From Megalobrama amblycephala (taxonomy: Eukaryota > Chordata > Actinopteri > Cypriniformes > Xenocyprididae): a DNA stretch of 64,000 nt. Under the pieces are notes generated by a model that saw only the letters and a program-made list of their open reading frames with translations, was not told the DNA's origin and did no database searches. Made by a program: the position numbers and the translations under genes. Every line of letters starts with the position of its first letter. Position 1 is the first letter of the stretch. Of this stretch, positions 1-10,502 are shown one piece after another. The DNA lies in the NCBI RefSeq assembly GCF_018812025.1, contig NC_063049.1, forward strand, positions 19,274,651-19,338,650, written 5' to 3'.

Positions 1-1480
1 GTAGTAGATTATAATGTCTTAAAATGAGTGATACAAGTTGTTCCATCTTCATACAGGTGCTTGTACAGCAGTCAATATCCAAAATCATCTGAGGATGACA
101 TCATCAAATACATAAAGAACTATCTCTGATCAGCTCTCCACAGATATGGGAGTATGGGACGCCAGAAGGGCCAGACAGCTATTGATCTTTATTCTCAATC
201 AGAATAGGTGCATTTTTGGTTTATTTTCATTTTGTATTATTCATTTGAATCAATAATACAAAAGTTTGCTGAATAAAAGTTCTGTAATGACAACTGTCTG
301 AGTGTTTGGCATGGTAATGGGTATGACAATGTTGATATGTTTGGCCTTGGCGGAATAGATCTGCTACACTGCTGCTGCTTTTATTGCTGCTGCTGCTGTT
401 GATTATTGCTGCTGCTGCTGCAGAGCAAGTACGGGATTTGCTACTGCCAATACATACAATACATACACGACACGCTGCTTTAATCAAGTAAGACATGCTG
501 CTGCTGTACAATATAGTGTACGTGAATTACCCGTAGCAGATCTATACAGGTGGAGCTGGGGAAGGTGGAGAGTTTTTTGAAAATGCGCTGCACTGCTAAG
601 GCAAATGCTACTCATGTATTTGAAGACTGAGCATGCAAGCTCATTGGCTACTACAGCAGGAACCAATCATCTGTGTCCTATAGATAATGATGTGATTACG
701 AGCAGTTGAGTTAAGAACCTATTAGCCTGCCCATTTAGAGTTTCATGACAGAACTTTATATTTTCTTCATTGCATTGCTTTGTTATTTTGGTGGTCGAAA
801 GAATATCAGTGTGTGGATGTCAAATGGACGTCAAATTTACGCCTTATTTTCGTTACACCATGAATACATGTGAGAGTTCACATCTCTTATTTTCAAAGAA
901 AATTTTAAAAGGTATCTTCTTTTTATAAATTTCATGAAGTAATTGTTCATATCTTCATATATTAATAAGAAGTGAAACTTTTGTTTATAAGAAATAACAG
1001 TAATGAGACTTTTTTCTTCATTATTATATCAAAATACTGTATTTGTAACATTTCTGACTTGATGCCCCCCAAAACTTGAATGAATTTTAAATAAAATTAA
1101 ACTGTTTTTTTAAACAAATGAAAGATATACTTATCATAGAAGATGTTTAAGTTATTATGCAACACATTTTTATGTATTTTTGAATAAATTAATAGATAGG
1201 AAAAAGATGAGTGTCACGTCTTTGACACACACAGCATGCTGAGGGATAAATCAAAGACATACAAAATGGCAAGAGTCTTGCTCAAGTATTCTATAAAGTA
1301 CTGCTTTAGCTGAAAGCTCATCGAAGTTCATTGTCATTGTGAATTTTATGGTATTACTCACACACTTCTTGCAGATATAAAGTCTTACAGCACCATATAA
1401 CAGAGTATAAAACAGCTTGACCTTTAATTGCAAAACTTTCAAGACGAGAAATCATCCTTTTAGTGAAGCTGACATTTTTA
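1..1480. other. gene-free AT-rich stretch
   Basis: No coding region, RNA gene or recognisable full transposon is visible. The only clear structure is an impure CTG/GCT repeat near position 400. Open frames here are short and low in complexity. Confidence 0.5.
369..422. repeat. impure (CTG)n microsatellite
   Basis: Runs of GCT/TGC triplets are interrupted by TTTATT and GATTATT. The Ser- and Ala-rich open frame over it on the minus strand is a by-product of the repeat. Confidence 0.85.
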
Positions 1481-2170
1481 AATACCGGGTGTCCTTCTGA
1501 ATTGCTTCTTGTTGCCATCGCTCTATTGCCTGGTCTGACTGTATCAGTCCATTAGTTCAGAACCGTAAGCATCGGCGCTCGCTCATGACAGGGCCATGTA
1601 AGTAAACAATGCTGAGGGGTTTTAGCGTCACCCATGTATGTAGAGGACAAAACCGTTACCCGGGGCTCATGACCGAGCCTATCACTCAGAGTGGAGATGG
1701 AAGGTACAGATAAAGACGGTAGTCTCCCCTGGCCCTATGTTTGTATACCCTGGACAAGAAATCAATAGCGGTGGCTTCGGAGACTGTTTTACAGTCAGGG
1801 CACCTCTCGGCTTAAATGTTTGTCTGTTTTAGTCAATGACACTTCTCCGCAAACTATTACCCACCGGGAATGAAGAACAAACGCGATACAAATAAACTAG
1901 GCAGCAACCCATCTTGCCATTGTTTGCACTTACAGATGGAATCCTGATAGCGTGGAAATTTTCTTTACGCGGCGTCAAAGAAAAATCTATCACAGTCGAG
2001 ATCCAGGCCATTATGCTACTGCCTCGGAGGAAATATTGCATCTCTCTCCGGCTTGTTTTATCCTGATCTGTTTTGTGTGCCCATCATCAGATGGATCTGA
2101 AGGCAGCTCAAGAAAGCCATTGCTTTCTTTGTGCTGCGATAAAGGAGGATTTCCTGACCGCTATGTATAG
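1481..2170. other. non-repetitive, GC-richer stretch of unknown role
   Basis: This block is richer in CpG and GC than its surroundings and carries none of the terminal repeats seen elsewhere in the window. Overlapping short frames on both strands show no recognisable domain. It could be a conserved non-coding element or an old unrecognised repeat. Confidence 0.3.
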
Positions 2171-4536
2171 AAGGTTATCACTGCCTGTGTAATACCTTAA
2201 AACTGTTGAGCAACAACACCCAAAACAACACCGCTGCTCGTCCTGAAGACAAAAAGATTGAATTTACCTTTTTTAAAACATTAGCACAACGCCGATGTGA
2301 TCATAATTCTATTACAACCTCATTTTTATGATATAGTTCATTCACACTTTTATGGATACCCAGGGAAATTCTTCCAGAAGGACTGTTTTTATGGTAAAGA
2401 CGTGAATTGAAATAATTAGTGACCCTGCGTACGTGCAAATTGCGGAAAAAAGACTTTCTCATTCCAATCAAACAATGCATGTAATTGTTTGTTTTTTAAA
2501 CTGGCTGCTCTAGCTGAAAAGTGTCCCACTGTTCCTATGTTCTCATTGTAGCAGATACAACGTTATACTGGCAATTGTTAACCTTTTTCTTCAGTCAGCC
2601 ACATTAGATTTGAATTGGATGCAATTGTATTCTCGCTTCGGAATGTGCCCTACAGACCAAAATGCTTGTGCAGCTTTTAAGCAAATTATTTTTGCTTGTG
2701 GAACTTCTGTAACAATGCTTCTTGTTCCTGACAAAAGATCACATTTGTCAGTTCACTGTTTGAGAGTGGCAATGAAAAAAGGAAAGCAGAGTTTGAAGTT
2801 TACTAGAACAGACATGCTACTGCTTCACATCGCTCAGACGTTTTTAGGCAGGACGGAAATAGAAAAGAAAGCAGCCGTTCTCTCTTTGTAAATGTTGCTT
2901 TGTTCCCCCATCCCCCCCATTACCTCTGAACCCCTCTGCCTGTCTCTCAAGGGAATTCTCCAATCATGGACGTGTGTATCTTCCCATTCAAGCAGGGCAT
3001 CCTGAGAGATTGGGATTGGCTTTTGCAGACACCAAACAGTGCAAGTTAACTGGCTGTCAATCAACGTTTGTCAGTGCCACTTTGAATAATACTAAGTATT
3101 TTATTTTCTGGTAGTTGTTCTGAGGGCTTGTGAGTGTAAAACGTGTATTTAGGTTAGGTTGTCTTTTGCACTGCATTTAAAAAAAAAAGTCAAACATGTT
3201 TTAAAATACAAATAACCAATTTATAGATTACTGACTCATTTATAGATTGTTTTTTCCCAAACTACCTTAGCTTCCGCCGTATGCAGCATTTTAAGACACC
3301 ATAGGCTCCCTCTGGATGTGAAAGGTGTTCTGAAAGGTAGGCATCTTAATTTCTCTGTCTCTTAAGATTCGAAAGTAGCATCTCATTTATCCTTTGTAGA
3401 GAAAGCAAACCCAGAGTGCATTCATTGCATTGAGCTCAGTGAAAAAGTAAATCAACATGGTGAATTAGTGGGAAAAATGTTATACTGTAAAAAGTTCAGC
3501 ATAATTGTAAATTGATTATTTTACTTAAATGGATTGTTCATCCAGGATTGTGCAAGGAACTACATGAAAATAAGTCTTTATTAGGGCTTGCCACACCAAG
3601 CCGACGGTCGGCCATTAGTGAGTGTCTGTTGGGCTAGTTTTTGCGGTGTGTTCCACATGTCAGCAGCAGTTCACCCGATTCATCAAGCATGTTGAATCGG
3701 CGTCTGGGCCGTCGGTGAGAGACTCCGATTGGCTGCGATAATCAGTGCATGACAATAAAAGCGAGAGTGATGAAAGCGAGCAAAGAAGTAAAGATGTCAC
3801 ATACAGAGTGCTTATTTCAACTGGAAACTGCAGTGAATAGTATGTATAGGTACATTGTTTATGAGAAAGCATCTGCCTATGTAGACAGTAAGTAACAAAG
3901 CAGCTCACTAAGTTTTAGATGAGAGCTCATGTCACACTGTCTGGCTACTGTGACACTGAGCAGGAGATGAGTAAACCGAGAAACCTCCTATCATGAGAGG
4001 TTGCTCCTCTGCAGGAGATTGATTGATTGGCCATTCACAGGATCTCGTGTCCTTCAGACCTGAGCAGGGAAGGACAGGCTGTGAAATACAGAGATACGCT
4101 CTGGGCTGGCATGCTCTACCTGTATAAAAAAAGTTCTGAAACCAATCCACAATAGTTATGATGCAGAGAGTTTGTGCCACAATACAATATAGGCCTACTG
4201 AAACAGTAAAATTCCCATTCAGAATCTCCATAGACAAATTGATGAAACTATAAACCTTTGGAGACAGACCTACCATGAGCTTTGAGGTTGTTAAATGATG
4301 GTTTATAAAATGGATAGTTCCAACTGTAAATTCTGATTACATGAGTCACGTCCAAAACTGAGCCGTAAAATGACTATAAACTCACACCTGTGACTGCATA
4401 TTCTATATTAATGTACCAAGTGTGAACGGCCTGCAGCTAGAATAATTAACTATTTAACATGGAATTCTGAAATGCCAGTGGAAAAAAATAATGGAAAAAT
4501 ATTGAAAAAAGTTGTAATGTCTTTAACAGAATTGCA
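2171..4536. other. gene-free stretch with transposon fragments
   Basis: No gene is seen. About 3290-3375 resembles the subterminal part of the TIR-bounded composite at 38896 (a shared stretch around 'ttaagacaycatagg' and a following 'gtaggca'). About 3586-3800 is a GC-richer block with a GTCGG-rich start, possibly a fragment related to the Harbinger-like element at 16040. Neither has defined ends. Confidence 0.35.
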
Positions 4537-4698
4537 TTAAAGGTACAATATGTTTAAAATATACAAAAAACACTAAAACAGTGTTATATATTTTGTTGAC
4601 TTGTGTACTTACATTATCCCAAATGGTTCCAAGAATGTTTAAATCCAGAGAAATAAGCAATTTTAACCAGCCTATCAATGACATCATACCCGCATTAC

Positions 4699-4986
4699 TG
4701 TTACAGTATAGATAGGTCAGAGACAGGAGATAACAATTCAGGTAGTTTATTGAACACATACAGAGAAGATGGTGACAACAGGTGAGTAGTAGATGCAATG
4801 GCAGTGAATGATGAATGATAGATAAGTGATACTGTCCTTTGTGGTTGCAGGGTGATGTTGGAGAAATGGTAGTAGCAAACTGGAGACGAGGAAGGCAGAC
4901 AACACTCACACATGGACTGGAAACACTGGAGGTAACTTGGAGACACAGGATACAGGTAAGTAACGACAGGAGTCCTTGAGGTAGGC
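4699..4986 (-). repeat. 3' LTR of the gypsy element, missing its U3 side
   Basis: Only about 288 bp of the 459-bp LTR remain. Similarity to the 5' LTR stops near 4986, where integrase-end coding sequence starts at once. The polypurine tract and about 170 bp of U3 are therefore absent, from a deletion or an aberrant reverse-transcription event. Confidence 0.8.
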
Positions 4987-5274
4987 TTAGCTTCGGCCAC
5001 ACCAGGCTCTGTGGAGAGAAGAACAGAAGGATGGTGAGGTTTTAGCAGTGACATATGGAATGTGGGGTGAATGCGATACTCTGGAGGTAGTTGGAGTATG
5101 TAGGTGACCGGGTTGATCCATTCCAGGATGGTGAATGGGCCAATGAACCTGGGACTCAGCTTACGGGATGGTAGGCACAGTCGGATGTCACTGGTGGACA
5201 GCCAGACATTCTGTCCCGGTTGGTAGGCAGGGGCTTCGGAGCGATGAAGGTCTGCTGCCATCCTGTGCCTACGG
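4987..5274 (-). pseudogene. gypsy integrase C-terminal region
   Basis: In the shifted frame the usual gypsy integrase end is seen: [12 protein letters not shown], then PRFIGPFTI (the GPF/Y module), then [12 protein letters not shown]. No chromodomain follows. The frame runs straight into LTR sequence, as expected if the pol end and U3 were deleted together. Confidence 0.85.
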
Positions 5275-6042
5275 AGAGTCCCAGACCTTCTCGCTCTCTC
5301 GGAACCAGTAATCCACAGATGGTACGTCCGAGGGTTCCCCAGTCCAGGGGAACAGTGGGGGTTGGTACCCGAGTACGCACTGGAATGGTGTAAGTCCGGT
5401 GGATGGTTGGCGTAGGGAGTTCTGTGCGTACTCGGCCCAACCCAGGTACTGGTTCCAAGAGTCCTGGTGGCCATGACAGAAGGTACGGAGGAAGCGGCCG
5501 ATCTCTTGGATCTTCCGTTCCGTCTGCCCGTTCGATTGAGGATGGTATCCCGACAAGAGGCTGACGGTCACACATAGGAGCGAGAAGAATGCTCTCCAGA
5601 CCCGGGAGATGAACTGTGGTCCTCTATCCGACACAATGTCTTCAGGGATTCCGAAGTATCGGAATACGTGGTTGAACATAATCTCTGCTGTTTCCATGGC
5701 AGTAGGGAGTCCCTTCAGAGAAATAAGAAGACAGGATTTAGAAAATCTGTCCACAACAACGAGTATACAGGTACATCCATTGGAGACTGGGAGATCAGTG
5801 ACGAAATCCACTCCTAGGTGTGACCAGGGTCGATTTGGAACAGGCAGAGGAAGAAGCTTCCCGGATGGTAGATGGCACGGGCTCTTCGAGATGGCGCATT
5901 CCCTGCATCCCTGCACGTACCTTCTGACATCTGCAGCCATGTTGGGCCACCAGAAGCACTCTTTTAGCAGCAAGAGGGTTTCATTGACCCCCGGGTGGCC
6001 AGTGCCAAGTGAGGTGTGTGCAGAGTGGACCAGTGGAGTGTG
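5269..6042 (-). pseudogene. gypsy integrase: zinc-binding and catalytic core
   Basis: The frame is continuous with the reverse transcriptase except for the TGA at 6043-6045. The HHCC zinc finger is present (GTGHPG upstream, [11 protein letters not shown] downstream). The catalytic triad is visible as the D of GVDFVTDLP, the D of SDRGPQFIS and the E of NGQTER. The frame is lost near 5275, just after ESEKVWDS. Confidence 0.9.
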
Positions 6043-7551
6043 TCATGTGCGGGTAACATACTGCAAGCCTGGTGGACAACCCGGCGGAGTGTTGGTGGAG
6101 GCATTGGAGAAGGGGAGAGTCTCAGCAGACCAGGTGGTGGGGCTGACCACGATCTGCTCTGGGAGAATGGGTTCAGGTTCCTCTGTGTTTTCTTCTGGAG
6201 CATGAAGTCTTGATAAGGCATCTGCCTTGATGTTTCTGGATCCAGGTTGATAAGAGATGGTGAAGTTAAAGCGTGTGAAGAACAGCGCCCCACGGGCCTG
6301 TCTGGGGTTGAGTCTTTTAGCAGCTCGAAGATACTCTAGATTTTTATGGTCAGTTAGAACCAGGAAGGGATGTCTGGCTCCCTCCAGCCAATGCCTCCAC
6401 TCCTCGAGGGCCAACTTGACAGTCAGAAATTCTCGGTTGCCGATGTCGTAGTTAACCTCCGCCGGGTTGAGCTTGCGGGAGAAGAAGGCACATGGATGGA
6501 GGTGGCTTGGGTTCCCCTGCTGCTGTGAAAGGACCGCTCCTACTCCTGTGGTAGAGGCGTCCACCTCCATGATGAAGGTCTTGTCTGGGTCGGGATGGAC
6601 CAGGAGAGGAGCGGTGGTGAAGGCCTTTTTGAAGATGTCGAATGCTTCTGTGGTGGCTGGAGTCCAGGACAGAGACTTAGGCTTGTTCTGGAGAAGGCTT
6701 GTGAGTGGGCTGGTGATGGAGCTGTAGAAGTTGGCGAAGCCGAGGAAACGTTGGAGTTCCTTCACTGTAGTTGGTGTGGGCCAGTTCCTGATGGCTTCCA
6801 CCTTCCCCTCGTCCATCTGGATGCCACTGTGGTCGATGTTATACCCAAGGAACTGCACTGAGGACTGGTGGAAGGAGCATTTCTCGGATTTGAGGAAGAG
6901 TTGGAATTCTCTCAGGCGTTTCAGGACCTCCGCAACGTGGCGGCGATGTTCGGCCATGCTCCGGGAGTAGATCAGGATATCGTCAATGTAGACCAGAACA
7001 AACTTGTGGAGAAACTCCCAGAGCACCTCATGGATGAAGTCCTGGAATATGGAGGGGGCGTTGACCAGGCCATATGGCATCACCAGTTATTCCTAGTGGG
7101 CGTGACAAAGGCGGTCTTCCACTCGTCCCCCTCACGTATCCGGATGAGGTTGTATGTGCTATGGAGGTCCAACTCGGTGAACACAGTGGCACCATGGAGA
7201 TGTTCCAGGGCCGCTGGAATGAGAGGAAGGGGGTACCTGAACTTGATGGTGATGGAGTTCAATGCCCGATAGTCAATACAAGGCCGCAAGCCTCCGTCCT
7301 TTTTCGCCACAAAGAAGAAGCTGGATGCAGCAGGGGAAGTCGATGGACTGATGTAGCCTTGAGCCAGAGCCTCCTCGCTCTACCATGGCCTTCTCCTCCA
7401 GGATGGATAGGGGATAGATCTTTCCCCTAGGCACTGACTCACCCGGAAGCAGATCTATGGCACAGTCCCATGGCCGGTGTGGAGGCAGCTTGGAATCTCT
7501 TTTTGGGCAGAAAACTTTGCTGAAGGGGGCGTAACATGAGGGAATATCCAT
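6043..7551 (-). pseudogene. gypsy reverse transcriptase and RNase H
   Basis: The N-terminal RT segment (7273-7551, LPPHRPWDCAIDLLPG) and the main segment (6043-7083) share one frame. The piece between them (7080-7310, [16 protein letters not shown]) is in another, so two indels that restore the frame lie near 7310 and 7083. The main segment carries the catalytic YIDD (in [11 protein letters not shown]), the RNase H motifs [11 protein letters not shown] and LTDHKNLEY, and the tether end [14 protein letters not shown]. It ends at a TGA at 6043-6045, beyond which integrase continues in the same frame. Confidence 0.92.
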
Positions 7552-7609
7552 GGAACATTTCTCAATGTGGCTTTCTATGGAAGTGGCGCAGACAGGGAGA
7601 TGATTGGAA

Positions 7610-7807
7610 CTAGGAGATCGTGGAACAGGCAGTGCAGAAAAACAGTTCGGAAAACAGGTGTCGCCCCACTTCAGTCTTCCAGGAGAGAATTGGGTTGTTC
7701 TGCTCCAACCACGGATGCCCTAGAATCACGTCAGTGGTGGATCCCTCCAGAACCAGCAGATGGATGTTCTCCACATGAAGTATCCCAACTTGGAGTTGGT
7801 CCAACAC
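7610..7807 (-). pseudogene. gypsy protease C-terminal fragment
   Basis: The fragment contains VILGHPWLEQNNP, the usual end of a Ty3/gypsy aspartic protease that carries the second glycine-rich flap. It is out of frame with gag and with the reverse transcriptase that follows, so at least one indel lies on each side. Confidence 0.8.
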
Positions 7808-7844
7808 TCTGACTCAGTTAACACTCCATCAACCTAACACTCTG

Positions 7845-8726
7845 TTAGGTTGACGACGTAGTCTTGGTCTTGAGGCTGAGCTGACGGCAGAGGGCGCCGG
7901 AGTTGAAGTTTCCTGCTGACCCAGAATCGAGGAGTGCAGATACTGGAATGAAGATATCACCAGCAGTAAGTCTTACAATAGTGGTGAGTGGTTTCATTGT
8001 ATTGAGAGTGGAGATGATGGCACTCACCATGGGACGAGGTGGATGTGTTGGGCATGCGGTGTTGTGCTGCAACTGACCCTGGTGCTCTTCGAGACGCGAC
8101 TGCATACGAGTGACGAAGCGGATGGATAGCTGGATGAAGCGTTCAAGGCCAATGGTATCCTCGTATGCAGCGAGATGCAACCGCACTCGAGTAACAAATC
8201 CTTGGCAATATGTTGTTAGTAGCGCTTGTTTATTCCATCCACTTCTTGCAGCGAGAGTTCTGAATTGAAGAGCATACTCGTTAACTGACATATTTCCTTG
8301 CTTCAAATTGTAAAGTTTCTCACCAATGGATGAGTCCCAAGAAGGCTTTCCAAAAACTTCCTTGAATTGGTCGATGAAGCTGGAATATGACTGGATCACT
8401 GGGCTATTTTGGGACCATATGGAATCGGCCCATTGAAGAGCTTTGCCAGATAATTGTGAGATTAAAAACGCTACCTTGGAGTACTCGGTGGGGAATGAGT
8501 GTGGTTGCATCTCCAGGGTCAGGGAGCAATGCAGGAAGAATCCGTTGCAATCCTCCGCCGAACCAGAATAGGGCGCCAATTTGGCCATGGGATTGGCGTA
8601 AACAGGTGGTGAGGAAGAAGTGACTGTGTTTGCGGAAGTGATGGCTGGAGCTGATGGTGGAGGGTGAACGGTGAATGTGCGACGCAAAGCGTCAACCAAA
8701 TCCTGGAACGGATCAGGGTGGCTCAT
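7845..8726 (-). pseudogene. gypsy gag with start of protease
   Basis: This 293-codon open frame starts MSHPDPFQ and has the helical capsid pattern of Ty3/gypsy Gag (KVAFLISQLSGKALQWA, then a YNLKQG and YALQFRTLAA region). Near its end it contains LLDSGSAGNF, the DSG active-site motif of an aspartic protease. The CCHC zinc knuckle expected between capsid and protease is not seen, so an internal deletion has probably fused the two. The frame then ends and protease continues in another frame downstream. Confidence 0.85.
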
Positions 8727-8757
8727 GCTTGTGTTCCGCTGTTTCGGTCCAGTCTTC

Positions 8758-9216
8758 TGTTACAGTATAGACAGGTCGGAGACAGGAGATAACAATTCAG
8801 GTTGTTTATTGAACACAAGCAGAGAAGATGGTGACAACAGGTGAGTAGTAGATGCAATGGCAGTGAATGATGAATGATAGATAAGTGATACTGTCCTTTG
8901 TGGTTGCAGGGTGAAGTTGGATAAATGGCGGTAGCAAACTGGAGACGAGGAAGGCAGACGACACTCACATATGGACTAGAAACACTGGAGGTAACTTGGA
9001 GACACAGGATACAGGTAAGTAACGACAGGAGTCCTTGAGGTAAGCATAGAGGTAAGTTCCTTGATGCGAACGAGACCGGATAATGTGAATGAGTGTGTGA
9101 GTATCTTTTATCCTGGTGCTGATTGGCGTGATGATGAGGTGCAGGTGTGCGTGATCAGTACTCAGGGGAAGGCGTGCGCTGTGGTTGGTGATTGGTGGGT
9201 GTTGGAGCCTGTGACA
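8758..9216 (-). repeat. 5' LTR of the gypsy element (full length)
   Basis: This 459-bp LTR is bounded on the sense strand by TGTCACAG and CTGTAACA. Its proximal 290 bp match the copy at 4699-4986 with scattered substitutions, so the insertion is older than the other two LTR elements in the window. Confidence 0.85.
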
Positions 9217-9472
9217 GTTACCTTCAGTTTCCAGTTTTATTTTGTAGAAACCATGGAAACACCAAAGATGCTTTAATATATTATATGTTTTATTAGACAG
9301 GTGAGCAACTGTTTGGATACATTTACTGACAGAAAACTAATCATTGTTATATAGCTCAACACAATGTCTTATTGTTTAAATCTCGTTTTCTTGATTTACC
9401 GCGAGTACCATGTTTTACCATGCCTAATATCGATCTAGCTTACTGCAGTGTGCAACAAGTGTCTCATAGTAG

Positions 9473-9897
9473 TGTGGAATTACAAATTTAAGAATCTGTT
9501 TAAGATCTGCGGATCCTACATCCTGACCATTTGGCAGGACAAGCTCAAGATACAGCAGTGCTTTTGTCTCTATGATAATGTAAAGGTATAGGTGATACTG
9601 CCAGACTGATTGGATTAGCACCTATGCATTTGAATGACACAGTTATGCTGATTAGATCATGGCTGGGAAATGTAGGCAATGATCTGATTCCTGTACTGCA
9701 TTTGCATGCTTTGTTTAGATTGTCCACACCTCTACTCTATGTATCCCTCCCCCTTGAATGTATATGAACTACCAAGTCACTGCCTTAGTTAGATTTTGGA
9801 TGACCACAGCGACGCACAGCGTGTTTCTCAATAAAGAGTAACTTCTGCTTCAAGAGATCCCAAAGTCTCCTGGTCTATGCTTCTGAGATTTCCAACA
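9473..9897 (+). repeat. 5' LTR of the gag-only retrovirus
   Basis: The LTR starts TGTGGAATTAC and ends TTTCCAACA. A TATA-like TGTATATGAAC lies near 9758 and a polyadenylation signal AATAAA at 9830-9835, about the spacing expected for U3-R-U5. A short minus-strand frame inside each LTR is not a gene. Confidence 0.95.
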
Positions 9898-9901
9898 GTT
9901 T

Positions 9902-9919
9902 TGGTGCCGTGACCCGGAT
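9902..9919 (+). promoter_or_regulatory. primer-binding site, tRNA-His type
   Basis: TGGTGCCGTGACCCGGAT lies four bases after the LTR end. It matches the reverse complement of the 3' end of vertebrate tRNA-His at 17 of 18 positions as I recall that tRNA. It would prime minus-strand DNA synthesis. Confidence 0.85.
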
Positions 9920-10068
9920 AGAGCTTCTCACCTCAAATCAGATTGGAACTTCAAGCACAACAAAGATCTGATCCAAAGGAAGATCCAGGCTGAATTTTCC
10001 TGTTCACCCAAGGGTTGGTGAGTGATACTCTATCCAAAAGAACCAAAGACCAGTACTAATGTGTTATC

Positions 10069-10461
10069 CTCTGCGCCGTCAGAGAAGAGTTAACAGACAG
10101 CTGTAGGGTTTGGTTAACTAAGTTATCCTCTAAAAATGTTCTTTTAGAGATGAAGTTTATCCTCTGTTTAGGCAGGGAAGTTTAGCATCACATGCTAATA
10201 ATTAGGTATCCTCTGTTCAGGCAGGGAAGAATTAGTGTAAAGTGCTAATAATTTGTGTTGTCCTCTGTTTTATCAGGGAAGGTGGTGTGTTAACAGAATA
10301 GCCACCCTCTACTTTGCTAGAGAAGAAGGTTCATCCTCTGTTAACTCAGGGAAGGTTATAACTGTTACAGTGTCTTAGCAAGTTGGTTCTACTCTGCTCA
10401 CCAGAGAAGGTTGAATACATTACGATGTGTATTAACTAGATTAACCTCTGCTCTGTCAGGG
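10069..10461 (+). other. leader array of nine small RNA stem-loops
   Basis: Nine units of the form CTCTR, loop, YAGRG, mostly followed by AAG, lie between the primer site and gag. Left arms start at 10069, 10128, 10162, 10211, 10263, 10307, 10336, 10392 and 10446. Loops are six bases in seven of nine; the 10392 loop is five, and the 10128 unit has an extended eight-base stem. The last stem pair is G-C in seven units and A-U in two, with both sides changed, and the second pair is U-A or U-G. Covariation of this kind points to selected RNA structure. Packaging or translation control of the genomic RNA is an inference. Confidence 0.7.
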
Positions 10462-10502
10462 AAGTGTTGAAGTGTATTGTTGTGCCAGAAAGACATTACA
10501 CA

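Larger units (their letters stand above)
4699..9216 (-). mobile_element. degenerate Ty3/gypsy LTR retrotransposon
   Basis: Read on the minus strand the element runs 5' LTR, Gag, protease, reverse transcriptase, RNase H, integrase and a shortened 3' LTR. The gene order PR-RT-RH-IN and the motif types are those of Ty3/gypsy elements of the fish sushi/chromovirus kind. Target duplications are ATTAC (4694-4698) and GTTAC (9217-9221), matching at four of five bases. A primer-binding candidate beginning TGG lies six bases inside the 5' LTR (8736-8751 on the plus strand); its tRNA was not identified. Frameshifts, a stop codon, and the absence of both the Gag zinc knuckle and the 3' U3 make this copy inactive. 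Confidence 0.93.

Noticed and set aside
10069..10461. CRISPR-like array
   Set aside because: The units are short hairpins with variable spacing in a retroviral leader of a vertebrate genome; repeats are about 16 bases and not identical.
10464..10502. GTG as the gag start
   Set aside because: The first ATG is 13 codons further (10503); the stretch before it overlaps the last leader stem-loop.
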